Assembly (NCBI GenBank): GCA_947630135.1
Contig: CANRGH010000015.1
Coordinates: 1-59,795, forward strand
Source: an uncultured Monoglobus sp.
GTDB taxonomy: Bacteria; Bacillota; Clostridia; Monoglobales; Monoglobaceae
Reading direction: 5' to 3'
Length of the DNA stretch: 59,795 bases
Below the pieces are notes generated by a model. The model saw only the letters and a program-made list of their open reading frames with translations, did no database searches and was not told where the DNA came from. The translations under genes and the position numbers were made by a program. Positions 8,974 through 17,013 of the stretch are shown piece after piece; position 1 is the stretch's first letter, and every line of letters begins with the position of its first letter.

Positions 8974-10509
8974 ATGAACAGAGTTGAAGGAAAATGGATC
9001 GCTGATCTGGGCGACGGAACCTTTAAAAATCCCATTCTTTACGCCGACTATTCCGATCCGGACGTTATAAGGGTCGGCGAGGATTTCTATATGACCGCGT
9101 CCAGCTTTACATACACTCCCGGTCTGCCGGTGCTTCACTCAAAGGACCTGATCAACTGGGAGATCATCAATTACGCGGTCAAAAAACAGCCCGACCGCTA
9201 TAACAAGCCGGTTCACGGCTGCGGCGTGTGGGCTCCCGCGATACGCTATCACGAGGGCAAGTTCTATATCTACTACGGCGACCCGGATCTGGGAATATTC
9301 ATGACCTGCACCGACGATCCTTACGGCGAGTGGTCTGATCTGGTTCTGGTCAAGGAGGGCGTTGGACTGATCGACACATGCCCGCTGTGGGACGACGACG
9401 GCAAGGCCTACATTGTTCACGGCTACGCCAACAGCCGCTGCGGCATCAAGAGCCATCTGGCGGTCTGTGAAATGTCGTGGGACGGCACCAAGGTGATCGG
9501 CGAGGACAAGATCATATTTAACGGCACGGTCAGCCAGCCTGTTATTGAGGGCCCCAAGTTCTATAAGCGCGACGGTATGTACTATGTTCTGTCTCCGGCG
9601 GGCGGCGTTCCCACCGGCTGGCAGGTGGCGCTGCGCAGCAAGAACGTTTACGGCCCGTATGAGGACCACATCGTTCTGCGTCAGGGTAAGACCGACATCA
9701 ACGGCCCGCACCAGGGCGGCCTTGTGGAGCTTGAAAACGGCGAGAGCTGGTTCATGCATTTCCAGGATCTTGAGGTTATCGGCAGGATCATACATCTTCA
9801 GCCGGTCAAGTGGATCGACGGATGGCCGGTTATGGGCGAGAATATCGACAGCGGTCTGTGCGGCCAGCCCGTGATGCGCTGCAAAAAGCCCGATGTTGGC
9901 AAGACCTATCCGATAAGCACTATCCCGACCTCGGACGATTTCAAGGGCGGCAAGCTCGGCCTTCAGTGGCAGTGGCAGTGCAACCCGCGCGAGGAATGGT
10001 ACTCCCTCGAAAACGAGGGCAGGCTGAGATTGTTCAGCGAGGACCTGCATACCGAGGAGGACAAATACCTTTGGAACGTTCCCAACCTGCTGACGCAGCT
10101 TTGGCAGGCGCCGTCGATGGTTGTGACGGCCAAGGTCTCGCTGCCCAAGGGCGTCGGCAAAAACAAGGCGGCGCTGGGCGTTATCGGCTATAAGTACGGC
10201 TATGTCGCGCTGACCGACGAGGGAATGATCGAGTTCCGCACGGGCGATTTTAAAGGCCCCAAATGCGAAAAACTGATCGTTGACAAGTGTGCCGGAACCA
10301 CAGAGGCGTATTTGAGATGCGAGATCATCTCGCGCACCAATAGCAAGGAGGCCAAGGGCCGCGTGTCATACAGCATTGACGGCAGCGACTTCATCACGCT
10401 CGGCGAGTTTGAGATCGTTCAGGGCAGATGGGTCGGAGCCAAGACCTGTATCGCCTGCGTGGGCGAAAAGGGCGGCTATGCTGACTTTGAGGACTTTCTG
10501 GTAGTATAA
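8974..10509 (+). CDS. Glycoside hydrolase family 43 (beta-xylosidase / alpha-L-arabinofuranosidase type)
   Basis: Probably removes xylose or arabinose side groups from pectic oligosaccharides. The 511-aa protein has an N-terminal five-bladed propeller with the GH43 triad: Asp28/Asp30 in 'YSDPDVIRVG', Asp134 in 'LIDTCPLW', Glu192 in 'PVIEGPKF'. From about residue 320 a C-terminal beta-sandwich follows, as in the xylosidase-like subfamilies. No signal peptide, so probably cytoplasmic. A TTAGGAGGA ribosome site precedes the ATG. It lies downstream of uxaA behind a hairpin, so it may be transcribed partly on its own. Exact substrate cannot be decided. Confidence 0.9.
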   Translation: MNRVEGKWIADLGDGTFKNPILYADYSDPDVIRVGEDFYMTASSFTYTPGLPVLHSKDLINWEIINYAVKKQPDRYNKPVHGCGVWAPAIRYHEGKFYIYYGDPDLGIFMTCTDDPYGEWSDLVLVKEGVGLIDTCPLWDDDGKAYIVHGYANSRCGIKSHLAVCEMSWDGTKVIGEDKIIFNGTVSQPVIEGPKFYKRDGMYYVLSPAGGVPTGWQVALRSKNVYGPYEDHIVLRQGKTDINGPHQGGLVELENGESWFMHFQDLEVIGRIIHLQPVKWIDGWPVMGENIDSGLCGQPVMRCKKPDVGKTYPISTIPTSDDFKGGKLGLQWQWQCNPREEWYSLENEGRLRLFSEDLHTEEDKYLWNVPNLLTQLWQAPSMVVTAKVSLPKGVGKNKAALGVIGYKYGYVALTDEGMIEFRTGDFKGPKCEKLIVDKCAGTTEAYLRCEIISRTNSKEAKGRVSYSIDGSDFITLGEFEIVQGRWVGAKTCIACVGEKGGYADFEDFLVV

Positions 10510-10522
10510 AAGCATAAAAATA

Positions 10523-10560
10523 AAGGAAGTATTGACCGGCCGGTCAATACTTCCTTTTTG
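10523..10560. terminator. Bidirectional terminator between the GH43 and CLC genes
   Basis: A 17-bp perfect palindrome (10523-10539 / 10540-10556) flanked by A-rich and T-rich runs. It can terminate the GH43 transcript rightward and the CLC transcript leftward. The CLC stop codon lies inside the stem. Confidence 0.85.
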
Positions 10561-11815
10561 TATGTATGTCGATCTGTTCGGTGTCAAGCTTTGAATACTC
10601 GATTATCTGGCTGCTGTAAAGCCCGTAGTAGCCCGACATCATGTAACTCACCGCGGCCGCCGTCGCGAACAGCACGATCCCGCCCGAGCCGAACATCTCG
10701 ACCCCGAAAAATATCGAGGCGATCGGGCAGTTAACGACTCCGCAGAACATTGAGATCATTCCGAGGGCCGCTGCGAAGCCCGGGTCGATCTTAAGCAGCC
10801 CGCCCAAAACGCAGCCCAGCGTGGCGCCGATGAAAAGCGTCGGCAGTATCTCGCCGCCTTTAAATCCCGCGCCGATTGTGATGACCGTGAACAGGATCTT
10901 AAGAGCGAAGGCGTAGGGAACAGCCGTTCCGTTTTCAACCGCGGCGACGATAACCTGCGAGCCGGTTCCGTTATAGTCGGTCGTGCCGAGGATAAAGGTG
11001 AGCGCGGCGATAACCGCGCCGCCCGCGAACACGCGGACATATGGGTTTTTAAAGATGCGTCGCATAGTCTTTTCGGAGCCGTAGATCCCGACGCAGAATA
11101 TTATGCTGACCGCCGCGCATATCATTGCGAGGGCTATTGTCTTGAAGAATATCACAAGGTGAAGCTCGGGAACGCCGGCGAGAGCGTAAAATGCGGGCTC
11201 AATTCCGAAAAGCAGCGTGATCTTGTAGGCCAGAACCGAGGCCAGAAGGCACGGAATAAAGGCGGAATACTGGATAACGCCCACGGTTATGACCTCAAGC
11301 ACAAAGAAGGTCGCGGCGAGAGGCGTTCCGAACAGCGCCGAGAACACGGCGCTCATGCTGCACATGATTATGATGTGCGCCTCTTTCTCGCCGGGGCGCA
11401 GAATTTTTTTCGTGAGCTCGCCTATGCTGCCCCCGATTTGCAGCGCGGCTCCGGTGCGGCCGACGCTTCCGCCGAAGAGGTGGGTCAGGACCGTCGCGAT
11501 AAAGATCAGCGGCGCTAAGCGGAACGGAACTTTTTCCTCGTTTCTGGCCGCCTTTATAACGCTGTTGGTTCCCGCGCTGCTTTCCATTTTGCAGAGGCGG
11601 TATATGAACACGATCAAAAGACCCGCCGCGGGCAGCAGCAGAATGATCAGCTTGTGCGCGTCCCTGAAATCCGTCACATAGGTTATGCAGATGCGGAACA
11701 GCGAGATCGCCGCGCCGCCCAGACCGCCGGTCAGAATGGCGAGGATGAGCCATTTGGCAAACACGCGTATGTACGCGCAGGCCGAAACGATTTTCTGTTT
11801 GAGCTTTTCCGACAT
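10544..11815 (-). CDS. CLC-family anion transporter (possibly fluoride/proton type)
   Basis: Membrane channel or antiporter of the CLC family, 423 aa with about ten hydrophobic helices. Family motifs are visible but altered: the selectivity loop reads 'GSVGRTGAALQIGG' instead of GREGP, and 'GFKGGEILPTLFIGA' corresponds to the GxFxP region. A non-Pro residue after the GRxG and a 'LQIGGS' follow-up recall the CLC-F fluoride exporters, but I cannot assign the ion with confidence. The ATG at 11815 was chosen because it follows GGTGATATT; a longer open frame upstream runs through the tRNA genes and is not used. It follows the tRNA-Gln gene on the same strand behind a terminator. Confidence 0.85.
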   Translation of the reverse strand: MSEKLKQKIVSACAYIRVFAKWLILAILTGGLGGAAISLFRICITYVTDFRDAHKLIILLLPAAGLLIVFIYRLCKMESSAGTNSVIKAARNEEKVPFRLAPLIFIATVLTHLFGGSVGRTGAALQIGGSIGELTKKILRPGEKEAHIIIMCSMSAVFSALFGTPLAATFFVLEVITVGVIQYSAFIPCLLASVLAYKITLLFGIEPAFYALAGVPELHLVIFFKTIALAMICAAVSIIFCVGIYGSEKTMRRIFKNPYVRVFAGGAVIAALTFILGTTDYNGTGSQVIVAAVENGTAVPYAFALKILFTVITIGAGFKGGEILPTLFIGATLGCVLGGLLKIDPGFAAALGMISMFCGVVNCPIASIFFGVEMFGSGGIVLFATAAAVSYMMSGYYGLYSSQIIEYSKLDTEQIDIHTKRKY

Positions 11816-11840
11816 AATATCACCCGAAAATAAATAATAA

Positions 11841-11867
11841 AAACGCCCGGCGAACCGCCGGGCGTTT
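11841..11867 (-). terminator. Terminator after the tRNA-Leu/tRNA-Gln transcript
   Basis: An 11-bp stem AAACGCCCGGC / GCCGGGCGTTT. Read on the minus strand it is followed by a T-rich run. It begins two nucleotides after the CCA end of tRNA-Gln and separates the tRNAs from the CLC gene. Confidence 0.85.
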
Positions 11868-11868
11868 G

Positions 11869-11942
11869 TGGCTGCCTGACTAGGATTCGAACCCAGACAA
11901 AGTGAGTCAGAGTCACTCGTGCTACCCTTACACAATCAGGCA
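11869..11942 (-). tRNA. tRNA-Gln (anticodon CTG)
   Basis: The minus strand folds as a cloverleaf. Acceptor arms are TGCCTGA / TCAGGCA with discriminator G and encoded CCA (11869-11871). The anticodon stem-loop is AGTGA-CTCTGAC-TCACT giving anticodon CTG, and the T-arm contains GGTTCGAATCC. It is five nucleotides from the next tRNA and shares its promoter. Confidence 0.95.
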
Positions 11943-11947
11943 ATAAA

Positions 11948-12032
11948 TGGTGCGAGCAGTGGGACTTGAACCCACACGCCATAAGCACACGCCCCTCAAA
12001 CGTGCCTGTCTGCCGGTTCCAGCATGCTCGCA
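11948..12032 (-). tRNA. tRNA-Leu (anticodon GAG)
   Basis: Class II tRNA of 85 nt including an encoded CCA. Acceptor arms are TGCGAGC / GCTCGCA. The anticodon stem-loop CACGT-TTGAGGG-GCGTG gives anticodon GAG. A long variable arm and the T-arm GGGTTCAAGTCCC are present. Confidence 0.95.
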
Positions 12033-12060
12033 AGTCACTGTTTCATCAAGCAACTCTAAT

Positions 12061-12089
12061 AGTATAATACCTTTTTAATATTTTGTCAA
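12061..12089 (-). promoter_or_regulatory. tRNA operon promoter
   Basis: On the minus strand TTGACA (12089-12084), a 17-nt spacer, and TATACT (12066-12061), about 29 nt upstream of the mature tRNA-Leu 5' end. A near-consensus box pair fits strong constitutive expression. Confidence 0.85.
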
Positions 12090-12167
12090 GAGTTTTTTCT
12101 AAATTTTTTCAAACTTTTTCTTACTGAAAATTTTATAAAAAGTTTAGAAAAATAATAGCAAAAGCTA

Positions 12168-12204
12168 TTGACAAAATCGGATTTTTGTAATACAATGTAA
12201 TACA
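12168..12204 (+). promoter_or_regulatory. Promoter and likely operator of the RelBE-type operon
   Basis: TTGACA (12168-12173), a 17-nt spacer, TACAAT (12191-12196). Two direct copies of TGTAATACA (12186-12194 and 12196-12204), one helical turn apart, overlap the -10 box, as expected for autorepression by an antitoxin/toxin complex (inference). An AGAGAGGAG ribosome site follows. Confidence 0.75.
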
Positions 12205-12220
12205 GAGAGGAGCGGTTTAT

Positions 12221-12442
12221 ATGACAATTTCATTGAGATTAAATGATGAAGATGCCGTTTTGATAAAAAAATACGCCGAGCTAAACAAGATTTCCGCGTC
12301 GGAGCTTATTAGGCAGTCGGTCATGGAGAGAATAGAAAATGAATACGATTTGGAAGCGTTCGGTTCCGCGATGCGCGAGTATAAAAATAACCCCGTCACT
12401 TATTCGCTTGACGAGGTAGAAAAGGAACTTGGGCTGAAATGA
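12221..12442 (+). CDS. RelB/RHH-like antitoxin
   Basis: Small antitoxin of 73 aa. The start 'MTISLRLNDEDAVLIKKYAE' and 'KISASELIRQSVMERIE' are typical of ribbon-helix-helix antitoxins of the RelB/DUF6290 type: an N-terminal DNA-binding strand-helix-helix and a C-terminal toxin-binding tail. The stop overlaps the next start (ATGA), so the pair is translationally coupled. It probably represses its own promoter through the TGTAATACA repeats upstream. Confidence 0.85.
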   Translation: MTISLRLNDEDAVLIKKYAELNKISASELIRQSVMERIENEYDLEAFGSAMREYKNNPVTYSLDEVEKELGLK

Positions 12443-12705
12443 GTTACACGGTTGAATTTACGGAACGGGCGCTCAAAGATTTAAAAAAATTGGACCGCCA
12501 CACCGCTGCGCTGATTTTGGGGTGGATACGGAAAAATCTTGAAAACTGCGAGAACCCGCGAATACACGGAAAGGCACCGACTGCGGACAGAAGCGGCGAG
12601 TGGCGGTACCGCGTGGGTGATTACCGTATACTTGCAAAAATATTTGACAAAAAAATTACGATTTTGGTACTAAACGTCGGGCACAACGTAGTGATTAGAG
12701 ATTAG
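12439..12705 (+). CDS. RelE/ParE-superfamily toxin
   Basis: 88-aa toxin of the RelE fold, probably a ribosome-dependent mRNA interferase. 'YTVEFTERALKDLKKLDR' opens the fold and 'GEWRYRVGDYRILAKIFD' holds the conserved Arg residues of the family. It overlaps the antitoxin by four nucleotides. The last residues (NVVIRD-stop) are encoded by the family III repeat that begins at 12685, so the natural C-terminus was probably replaced or trimmed when the repeat element arrived. Whether it is still toxic cannot be told. Confidence 0.88.
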   Translation: MSYTVEFTERALKDLKKLDRHTAALILGWIRKNLENCENPRIHGKAPTADRSGEWRYRVGDYRILAKIFDKKITILVLNVGHNVVIRD

Positions 12706-12941
12706 TGAATAGCGAATAGGCCTGACACCATTCGGGGTGGATATTATCCGACCGCGGGACGTCGAGGGCCATATCGTCAAACGTTACTGATTTGCGGCCT
12801 CGTTTATCCGAGGAAACGGAATACCGTGGTGCAACGCACCCGCTTCGCGGCTCCGGCCGCAGCCGTCCCCTACGGCAATATGGCGCAAAATGCTGTAGGG
12901 GCGGATATTATCCGCCCGCTCTAATCACTAATCACTACGTT
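12685..12941. mobile_element. 257-bp MITE-like element with family III terminal inverted repeats
   Basis: The left end (12685-12705) and the reverse complement of the right end (12921-12941) agree in 20 of 21 positions, both beginning AACGTAGTGATTAG. Inside are palindromic pieces shared with the prophage: GGGCGGATATTATCCGCCC (12899-12917) and the 'GCGGGACGTCGAGGGC' / 'GCCGTCCCCTAC' block. No transposase is encoded. It explains the non-coding gap between relE and the next gene; flanking sequences on both sides also share ATTTTATAAAAAGTTTAGAAA. Confidence 0.75.
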
Positions 12942-13045
12942 CAGTCACATGTTCCTTGTTAGTAAAATTTTATAAAAAGTTTAGAAATAATTTAGAAAAA
13001 GTTTATTTTTGTTTTATAAAATAAAACAAAAGAGCGGTGGTCGTA

Positions 13046-13606
13046 ATGAAAAAAGATGCGGTTATGGAAGTCGCGGCTGAAATTGTTTTTGGGCTTATAT
13101 TGGTTGCGTTCAATATCTTCGTGTTGTGCGGCGCGATTTTATTATTAATGGATTCAGACTTGCTTTGGCATTATCTTCATGGCGCGCTAATAGTTATATT
13201 CGGATTTATATACTTGTCCGCGCTTATAATTCCGTTTGCTTTGCGCAAAAAATTTAAAAAAATGTGGAAATCTATTCTGACAGCGTTGGTAACGACGTTT
13301 GTGTCAGTCTGTCTCTGCGTGCTTGTTCTTATGGGTGTTTCGAGTCATGTATCTCATTTTGACGTTGGGCGTTGGAACGAGTATCCCGATTTGAGGCTGT
13401 ATATGATTGATGAGCTTGAACCGCGGGTCATGAATATGACAGAGCGGCAGGTCAAAGACCTTCTCGGTGATCCGTGCGATGTGTCAACACAAGGCGTTCG
13501 GACAGTTTATGATTATTACGCCGGGCATCAAACAATAGATGACAAATTGATCAGAATAAGCTTCGAGGACGGAGTAGTCGTATTTGTGACATGGTATGCA
13601 ACATAA
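13046..13606 (+). CDS. Hypothetical membrane protein with a C-terminal SmpA/BamE-like motif
   Basis: 186 aa. Three hydrophobic segments (about residues 8-35, 43-65 and 75-100) precede a soluble C-terminal part. There 'MNMTERQVKDLLGDPCDV' and the following Tyr-rich strand resemble the short 'M(T/S)xxxVxxLLGxP' repeat of SmpA/OmlA-like domains, found in many small Firmicutes envelope proteins. The ATG at 13046 is preferred over an upstream GTG because it follows GGTGG. Function unknown. It stands alone between two toxin-antitoxin pairs. Confidence 0.7.
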   Translation: MKKDAVMEVAAEIVFGLILVAFNIFVLCGAILLLMDSDLLWHYLHGALIVIFGFIYLSALIIPFALRKKFKKMWKSILTALVTTFVSVCLCVLVLMGVSSHVSHFDVGRWNEYPDLRLYMIDELEPRVMNMTERQVKDLLGDPCDVSTQGVRTVYDYYAGHQTIDDKLIRISFEDGVVVFVTWYAT

Positions 13607-13623
13607 TAGTTTCAAAAAATTAT

Positions 13624-13672
13624 ACAATCGTGCACATTATTTGTTGACAATCGTGACACAATGCGGTATAAT
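13624..13672 (+). promoter_or_regulatory. Promoter and possible operator of the Phd/PIN toxin-antitoxin operon
   Basis: TTGACA (13644-13649), a 17-nt spacer, TATAAT (13667-13672): a consensus promoter. ACAATCGTG occurs twice in direct orientation (13624-13632 and 13647-13655) around the -35 box and is the best operator candidate for the Phd-like antitoxin (inference). Confidence 0.8.
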
Positions 13673-13689
13673 ATTATCGAGGTGATAGT

Positions 13690-13971
13690 ATGAATTTTTA
13701 TTCGGTCAGAGATTTGAGAACTACTCCGAAAAGCGTTTGGGAGAATTTATCCTCGGACGGCGAGGTGGTTATTACCAACAACGGTAAGCCGACCGCGCTG
13801 ATGCTGGATATTACTGACGGCTCGTTTGAGGAAACATTAAAGGCGGTTCGGCAGGCGAGAGCGATGATCGCCTTTAATTCAATGCGTGCCAAAGCCGCGG
13901 AACGTGGATATATGTCCGATGAGGAAATCGAGGCCGAGATCGGCGCAGCTCGCAGAGGTGAGCGAGAATGA
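13690..13971 (+). CDS. Phd/YefM-like antitoxin
   Basis: 93-aa antitoxin. 'MNFYSVRDLRTTPKSVWENL' and 'GEVVITNNGKPTALMLDI' are the Phd/YefM DNA-binding fold signature; the C-terminal half is a charged helix that would wrap the toxin. A GAGGTGATAGT ribosome site precedes the ATG. It overlaps the downstream PIN toxin gene by four nucleotides (ATGA). Confidence 0.88.
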   Translation: MNFYSVRDLRTTPKSVWENLSSDGEVVITNNGKPTALMLDITDGSFEETLKAVRQARAMIAFNSMRAKAAERGYMSDEEIEAEIGAARRGERE

Positions 13972-14354
13972 ATATTGTTGTTGATACAAATGTCATTGTT
14001 TCCGCGTTTTGGTCTCGCGACGGCAAACCCGCCGAGATCTTGGGCATGGTTTTAAACGGACGGCACACGATTTGCTACGATCACAGGATAATGACGGAGT
14101 ACCGCGAGGTTTTGAGCAGGCCCAAATTCGGTTTTAGCGAGTGGGAGATCAACTCAGTTCTTGATTTGATCGAAACATACGGCAGCGCGGTTATCGCCGA
14201 AAAAGCGGGCGATGAGTTTATAGACGAAAGCGATAAAAAGTTTTATGAGGTTGCCAAATTCTGCGGCGCTGTTTTGGTGACCGGAAACATCAGGCATTTT
14301 CCGCAAAAGCCTTTTATTATGACAGTATCGGATTTTTTGGAGCGATATAATTAA
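13968..14354 (+). CDS. PIN-domain toxin (COG1569 type)
   Basis: 128-aa PIN-fold endoribonuclease, probably the toxin of this pair. Acidic metal-binding positions are visible in 'VVDTNVIVSAF' (first Asp), 'MTEYREVLSRP' (Glu), 'DESDKKFYEVA' (Asp) and 'VTGNIRHFP'. The last is the COG1569 version of the 'TxD' motif with Asn in place of Asp. Coupled to the antitoxin by an ATGA overlap. RNA target unknown. Confidence 0.88.
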   Translation: MNIVVDTNVIVSAFWSRDGKPAEILGMVLNGRHTICYDHRIMTEYREVLSRPKFGFSEWEINSVLDLIETYGSAVIAEKAGDEFIDESDKKFYEVAKFCGAVLVTGNIRHFPQKPFIMTVSDFLERYN

Positions 14355-14373
14355 ATATTAAAGGGGTGAGATC

Positions 14374-15132
14374 ATGGCGCGAAAATTTTATATTCTTGAT
14401 CTTATGCCGATTGTGTTTGCGCTGCTGCTTGCCGTTTTGGTAAGCCTTGAAAGTGAATATGTATATGAAAACATTGACATTTGTGTTTTTATGAGCGGAA
14501 TATTAGCGCCGTTTTTTCTTCTTTTGGTCGGATATAAGTATTTTACGTTTGATAAGCGCGCCTGTGCTTTAAGAATAATATTGACTTTTGTATCTGTGAT
14601 CCTGATGTTGGCGGTCGAGTTTGCGTCTTATGTAATAAAATATGATTTTTTCGCTGAAAATTATCGCGATATGTTGACAGAGTGTTTACCTTGTTTGATC
14701 GCGGCATATTATTCCGCGGCCATACTGATTTTTGGCTGGCTCGGGATCGTGCTGCTCAAAAATATGCCCGGTGAATTTAACAAACATCTGTATATTCCAT
14801 GGTGTGTGATACCCTGTGCGCTGACATTTATTGCGCCGTTTTTTATACATTCGGGCGGTGCGGCGCAGATAGCTTTCTTTGTATATGCGGCGGTGGCGGC
14901 GCCTGTTTTTGTCACAATATTTCACATAAGTTTTTATGTCAAAACCCTAAAGTATAACATATTGTCTCTGCTGCTGATATTGGTGAACTCTTTGGCCGGT
15001 TTGGTTTTTACAGCATTAGACAGTATCCTCATTCAGAATTGTTTTCAGTATTTCCCGGCGGTTGCGGCGGTTTCTCTTATAACGCCGCTTGTGCTCTGGC
15101 CGGTTGTTTGTGTTTACAAAACTTTAAAATAA
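14374..15132 (+). CDS. Hypothetical integral membrane protein
   Basis: 252 aa, with seven or eight hydrophobic helices spread along the whole length and short connecting loops. No motif I recognise. An AAGGGGTGAG ribosome site precedes the ATG, 20 nt after the PIN toxin stop, so it may be read from the same transcript, although no functional link is evident. Codon use is more AT-rich than that of the downstream patatin. Confidence 0.65.
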   Translation: MARKFYILDLMPIVFALLLAVLVSLESEYVYENIDICVFMSGILAPFFLLLVGYKYFTFDKRACALRIILTFVSVILMLAVEFASYVIKYDFFAENYRDMLTECLPCLIAAYYSAAILIFGWLGIVLLKNMPGEFNKHLYIPWCVIPCALTFIAPFFIHSGGAAQIAFFVYAAVAAPVFVTIFHISFYVKTLKYNILSLLLILVNSLAGLVFTALDSILIQNCFQYFPAVAAVSLITPLVLWPVVCVYKTLK

Positions 15133-15139
15133 AAATCTG

Positions 15140-15168
15140 TTGCCATTTTTTCTCAAATATGTTATTCT
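15140..15168 (+). promoter_or_regulatory. Promoter for the patatin-AEC gene pair
   Basis: TTGCCA (15140-15145), a 17-nt spacer, TATTCT (15163-15168), ahead of the patatin gene whose ribosome site is AAAAGAGG. A reasonable but not perfect match. Confidence 0.55.
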
Positions 15169-15206
15169 ATATATGTTGATCTACAATTTTTGAAAAGAGG
15201 AATATT

Positions 15207-16049
15207 ATGCAGGGCTTGGTTTTGGAGGGCGGAACGTTCCGTCCGATATTTTCGTGCGGCGTTATGGACGCGCTGCTTGAGATGGACATTCACTTTCCGT
15301 ATGTCATAGGAGTGTCGGCTGGGATCGCGGACGGCGTTTCATACGTTTCAAAGCAGAAGGGGCGCAATCTTGAGATCATAACCAACTACCGCCATGACAA
15401 GCGGTATATCGGAATGAGAAATTTTTTAAAGGATCGCAGTATGTTCGGGCTTGAGTTTATCTATGAGACAGTGCCGAACGAGCTGATACCGTTTGATTAT
15501 GACGCGTATTACGGCAGCCCGACGATCGTTAAGGCGGGCGTGACCGACGCGGAGCTCGGCAAGCCTTTTTATATTGACGCGAAGAACCCCGAGACAAACT
15601 GTGATCTGCTTAAGGCGACCTGCGCGCTGCCTCTGGCGTTCCCGCCGATAAAAGTTGATGGCAGGGAGTATTTCGACGGCGGTATATGCGATCCGATACC
15701 CGCGCGTCAGGCAGAGCGCGACGGCTGCGACAAGCTGCTTATCGTGCTGACGAGGCCCGCGAGCTATCGTAAAACTCCGTCGAACGCGAACAAGCTCGCG
15801 GCGAGGCTCTATCGCAAAAAATATCCAAATCTCACAGAGCCGCTGTTGACGAGGCACGATGTTTACAACAGGCAGCTTGAGTACTGCGCGTTTCTTGAAA
15901 AGCAGGGCAGGGCGGTGATCCTGCGCCCGAGCGAGGAGGCGCAGATCGACTCGTTTGAGAAGGATATGGACAGGATCAAAGGAGTGTACCGATACGGCTA
16001 TGATCTGGCGCTTGAAAACGGCGAAAAAATCAAAAAACTGTTTTACTGA
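15207..16049 (+). CDS. Patatin-like phospholipase (YjjU-type)
   Basis: Predicted lipid acyl hydrolase, 280 aa. It has an N-terminal glycine-rich oxyanion loop 'LVLEGGTFRP', the nucleophile elbow GVSAG with Ser37, and the catalytic Asp157 in 'YFDGGICDP', giving the Ser-Asp dyad of patatins. No signal peptide, so cytoplasmic or membrane-associated. The length and the C-terminal extension ('LLIVLTRPASYRKTP') match the bacterial YjjU/RssA-like group. It is followed 11 nt later by an AEC transporter. Substrate unknown. Confidence 0.9.
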   Translation: MQGLVLEGGTFRPIFSCGVMDALLEMDIHFPYVIGVSAGIADGVSYVSKQKGRNLEIITNYRHDKRYIGMRNFLKDRSMFGLEFIYETVPNELIPFDYDAYYGSPTIVKAGVTDAELGKPFYIDAKNPETNCDLLKATCALPLAFPPIKVDGREYFDGGICDPIPARQAERDGCDKLLIVLTRPASYRKTPSNANKLAARLYRKKYPNLTEPLLTRHDVYNRQLEYCAFLEKQGRAVILRPSEEAQIDSFEKDMDRIKGVYRYGYDLALENGEKIKKLFY

Positions 16050-16060
16050 GAGGGATAGAA

Positions 16061-16978
16061 TTGACTGAAAATATATTTATAGTCGGCACGCAGGTCGTTA
16101 TACTGTTCGTGCTTATCGCGGTGGGCTTCGGCTGCGCCAAGGTGAAGATACTGAATGACGGCGCGGTGAAAAGCATAATCGACTTCATGCTTTACATAGT
16201 GACGCCGTGCGTTATCGTGAACTCGTATCAGCGGGACTTCGACCCCGCGATGCTCAAGGGATTGGGAATAACGTTCGCCGCCTCGCTGCTGTCGCATATA
16301 GCGACGATCGTTATCGCGCATATTGCCGTTCATGATAAAGACAAGCGGCGCGAAAACGTGCTGCGCTTCGGCGCGGTGTTCTCAAACTGCGGCTACATGT
16401 CGCTGCCGCTTCAGAACGCGCTGCTGGGCGCGGACGGAGTTTTCTACGGCGCGACCTATATCGCGGTGTTCAACATTGTGATGTGGACCTACGGCGTGTT
16501 CCTGATGGACGGCGGGATCAAAAGCATCTCGCTCAAAAAGGCGTTTATAAACCCCGGCATTATCGGCACGGCCGCGGGACTTTTGGTGTTTGTGCTGTCG
16601 CTTAAGCTGCCGCAGATTATATCCGAGCCTATCGGCTATATCGCCGCGCTCAACACGCCGCTGCCCATGGTGGTCATCGGCTATCATCTGGCGTCGGCCA
16701 GGTTTAACATAAAGGGCGCGGGAACGTATATATCAATGCTGGTGCGGATGATAATTTCGCCGCTTATAATGCTCGGCGGGCTTTACCTATGCGGGATCCG
16801 CGGCACGATCCTTGTGGCCTGCGTGATCGCGGCCTCTGCGCCCTGCGCGGCGGCCACCACAATGTTTGCCGAGAAGTTCGGCGGCGACACCACGCTGTCC
16901 GCGGCATGCGTGTCGATCACCACGCTGCTGTCAGTTATAACCATGCCGATAATCGTGGCTCTCGCCGCGGCGCTTTAG
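16061..16978 (+). CDS. AEC-family (auxin efflux carrier-like) transporter
   Basis: 305-aa secondary transporter with about ten hydrophobic helices arranged as two halves. 'GFGCAKVKILNDGAVKSIIDFMLY' at the start is typical of AEC proteins, which in bacteria move organic acids such as malate or malonate. The start is TTG at 16061 behind AGAGGGAT. It shares a transcript with the patatin and ends at a bidirectional terminator. Confidence 0.88.
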   Translation: MTENIFIVGTQVVILFVLIAVGFGCAKVKILNDGAVKSIIDFMLYIVTPCVIVNSYQRDFDPAMLKGLGITFAASLLSHIATIVIAHIAVHDKDKRRENVLRFGAVFSNCGYMSLPLQNALLGADGVFYGATYIAVFNIVMWTYGVFLMDGGIKSISLKKAFINPGIIGTAAGLLVFVLSLKLPQIISEPIGYIAALNTPLPMVVIGYHLASARFNIKGAGTYISMLVRMIISPLIMLGGLYLCGIRGTILVACVIAASAPCAAATTMFAEKFGGDTTLSAACVSITTLLSVITMPIIVALAAAL

Positions 16979-16989
16979 AAACGAAAATT

Positions 16990-17013
16990 AAAAAAGGCCG
17001 AAAAGCCTTTTTT
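16990..17013. terminator. Bidirectional terminator
   Basis: Stem AAAAAAGGC / GCCTTTTTT with a short loop between the convergent AEC transporter and lipoprotein genes. The lipoprotein stop codon lies at its edge. Confidence 0.85.

Noticed and set aside
11816-11935. N-terminal extension of the CLC gene through the tRNA-Gln gene
   Set aside because: It would overlap a tRNA and a terminator; ATG 11815 has a proper ribosome site.
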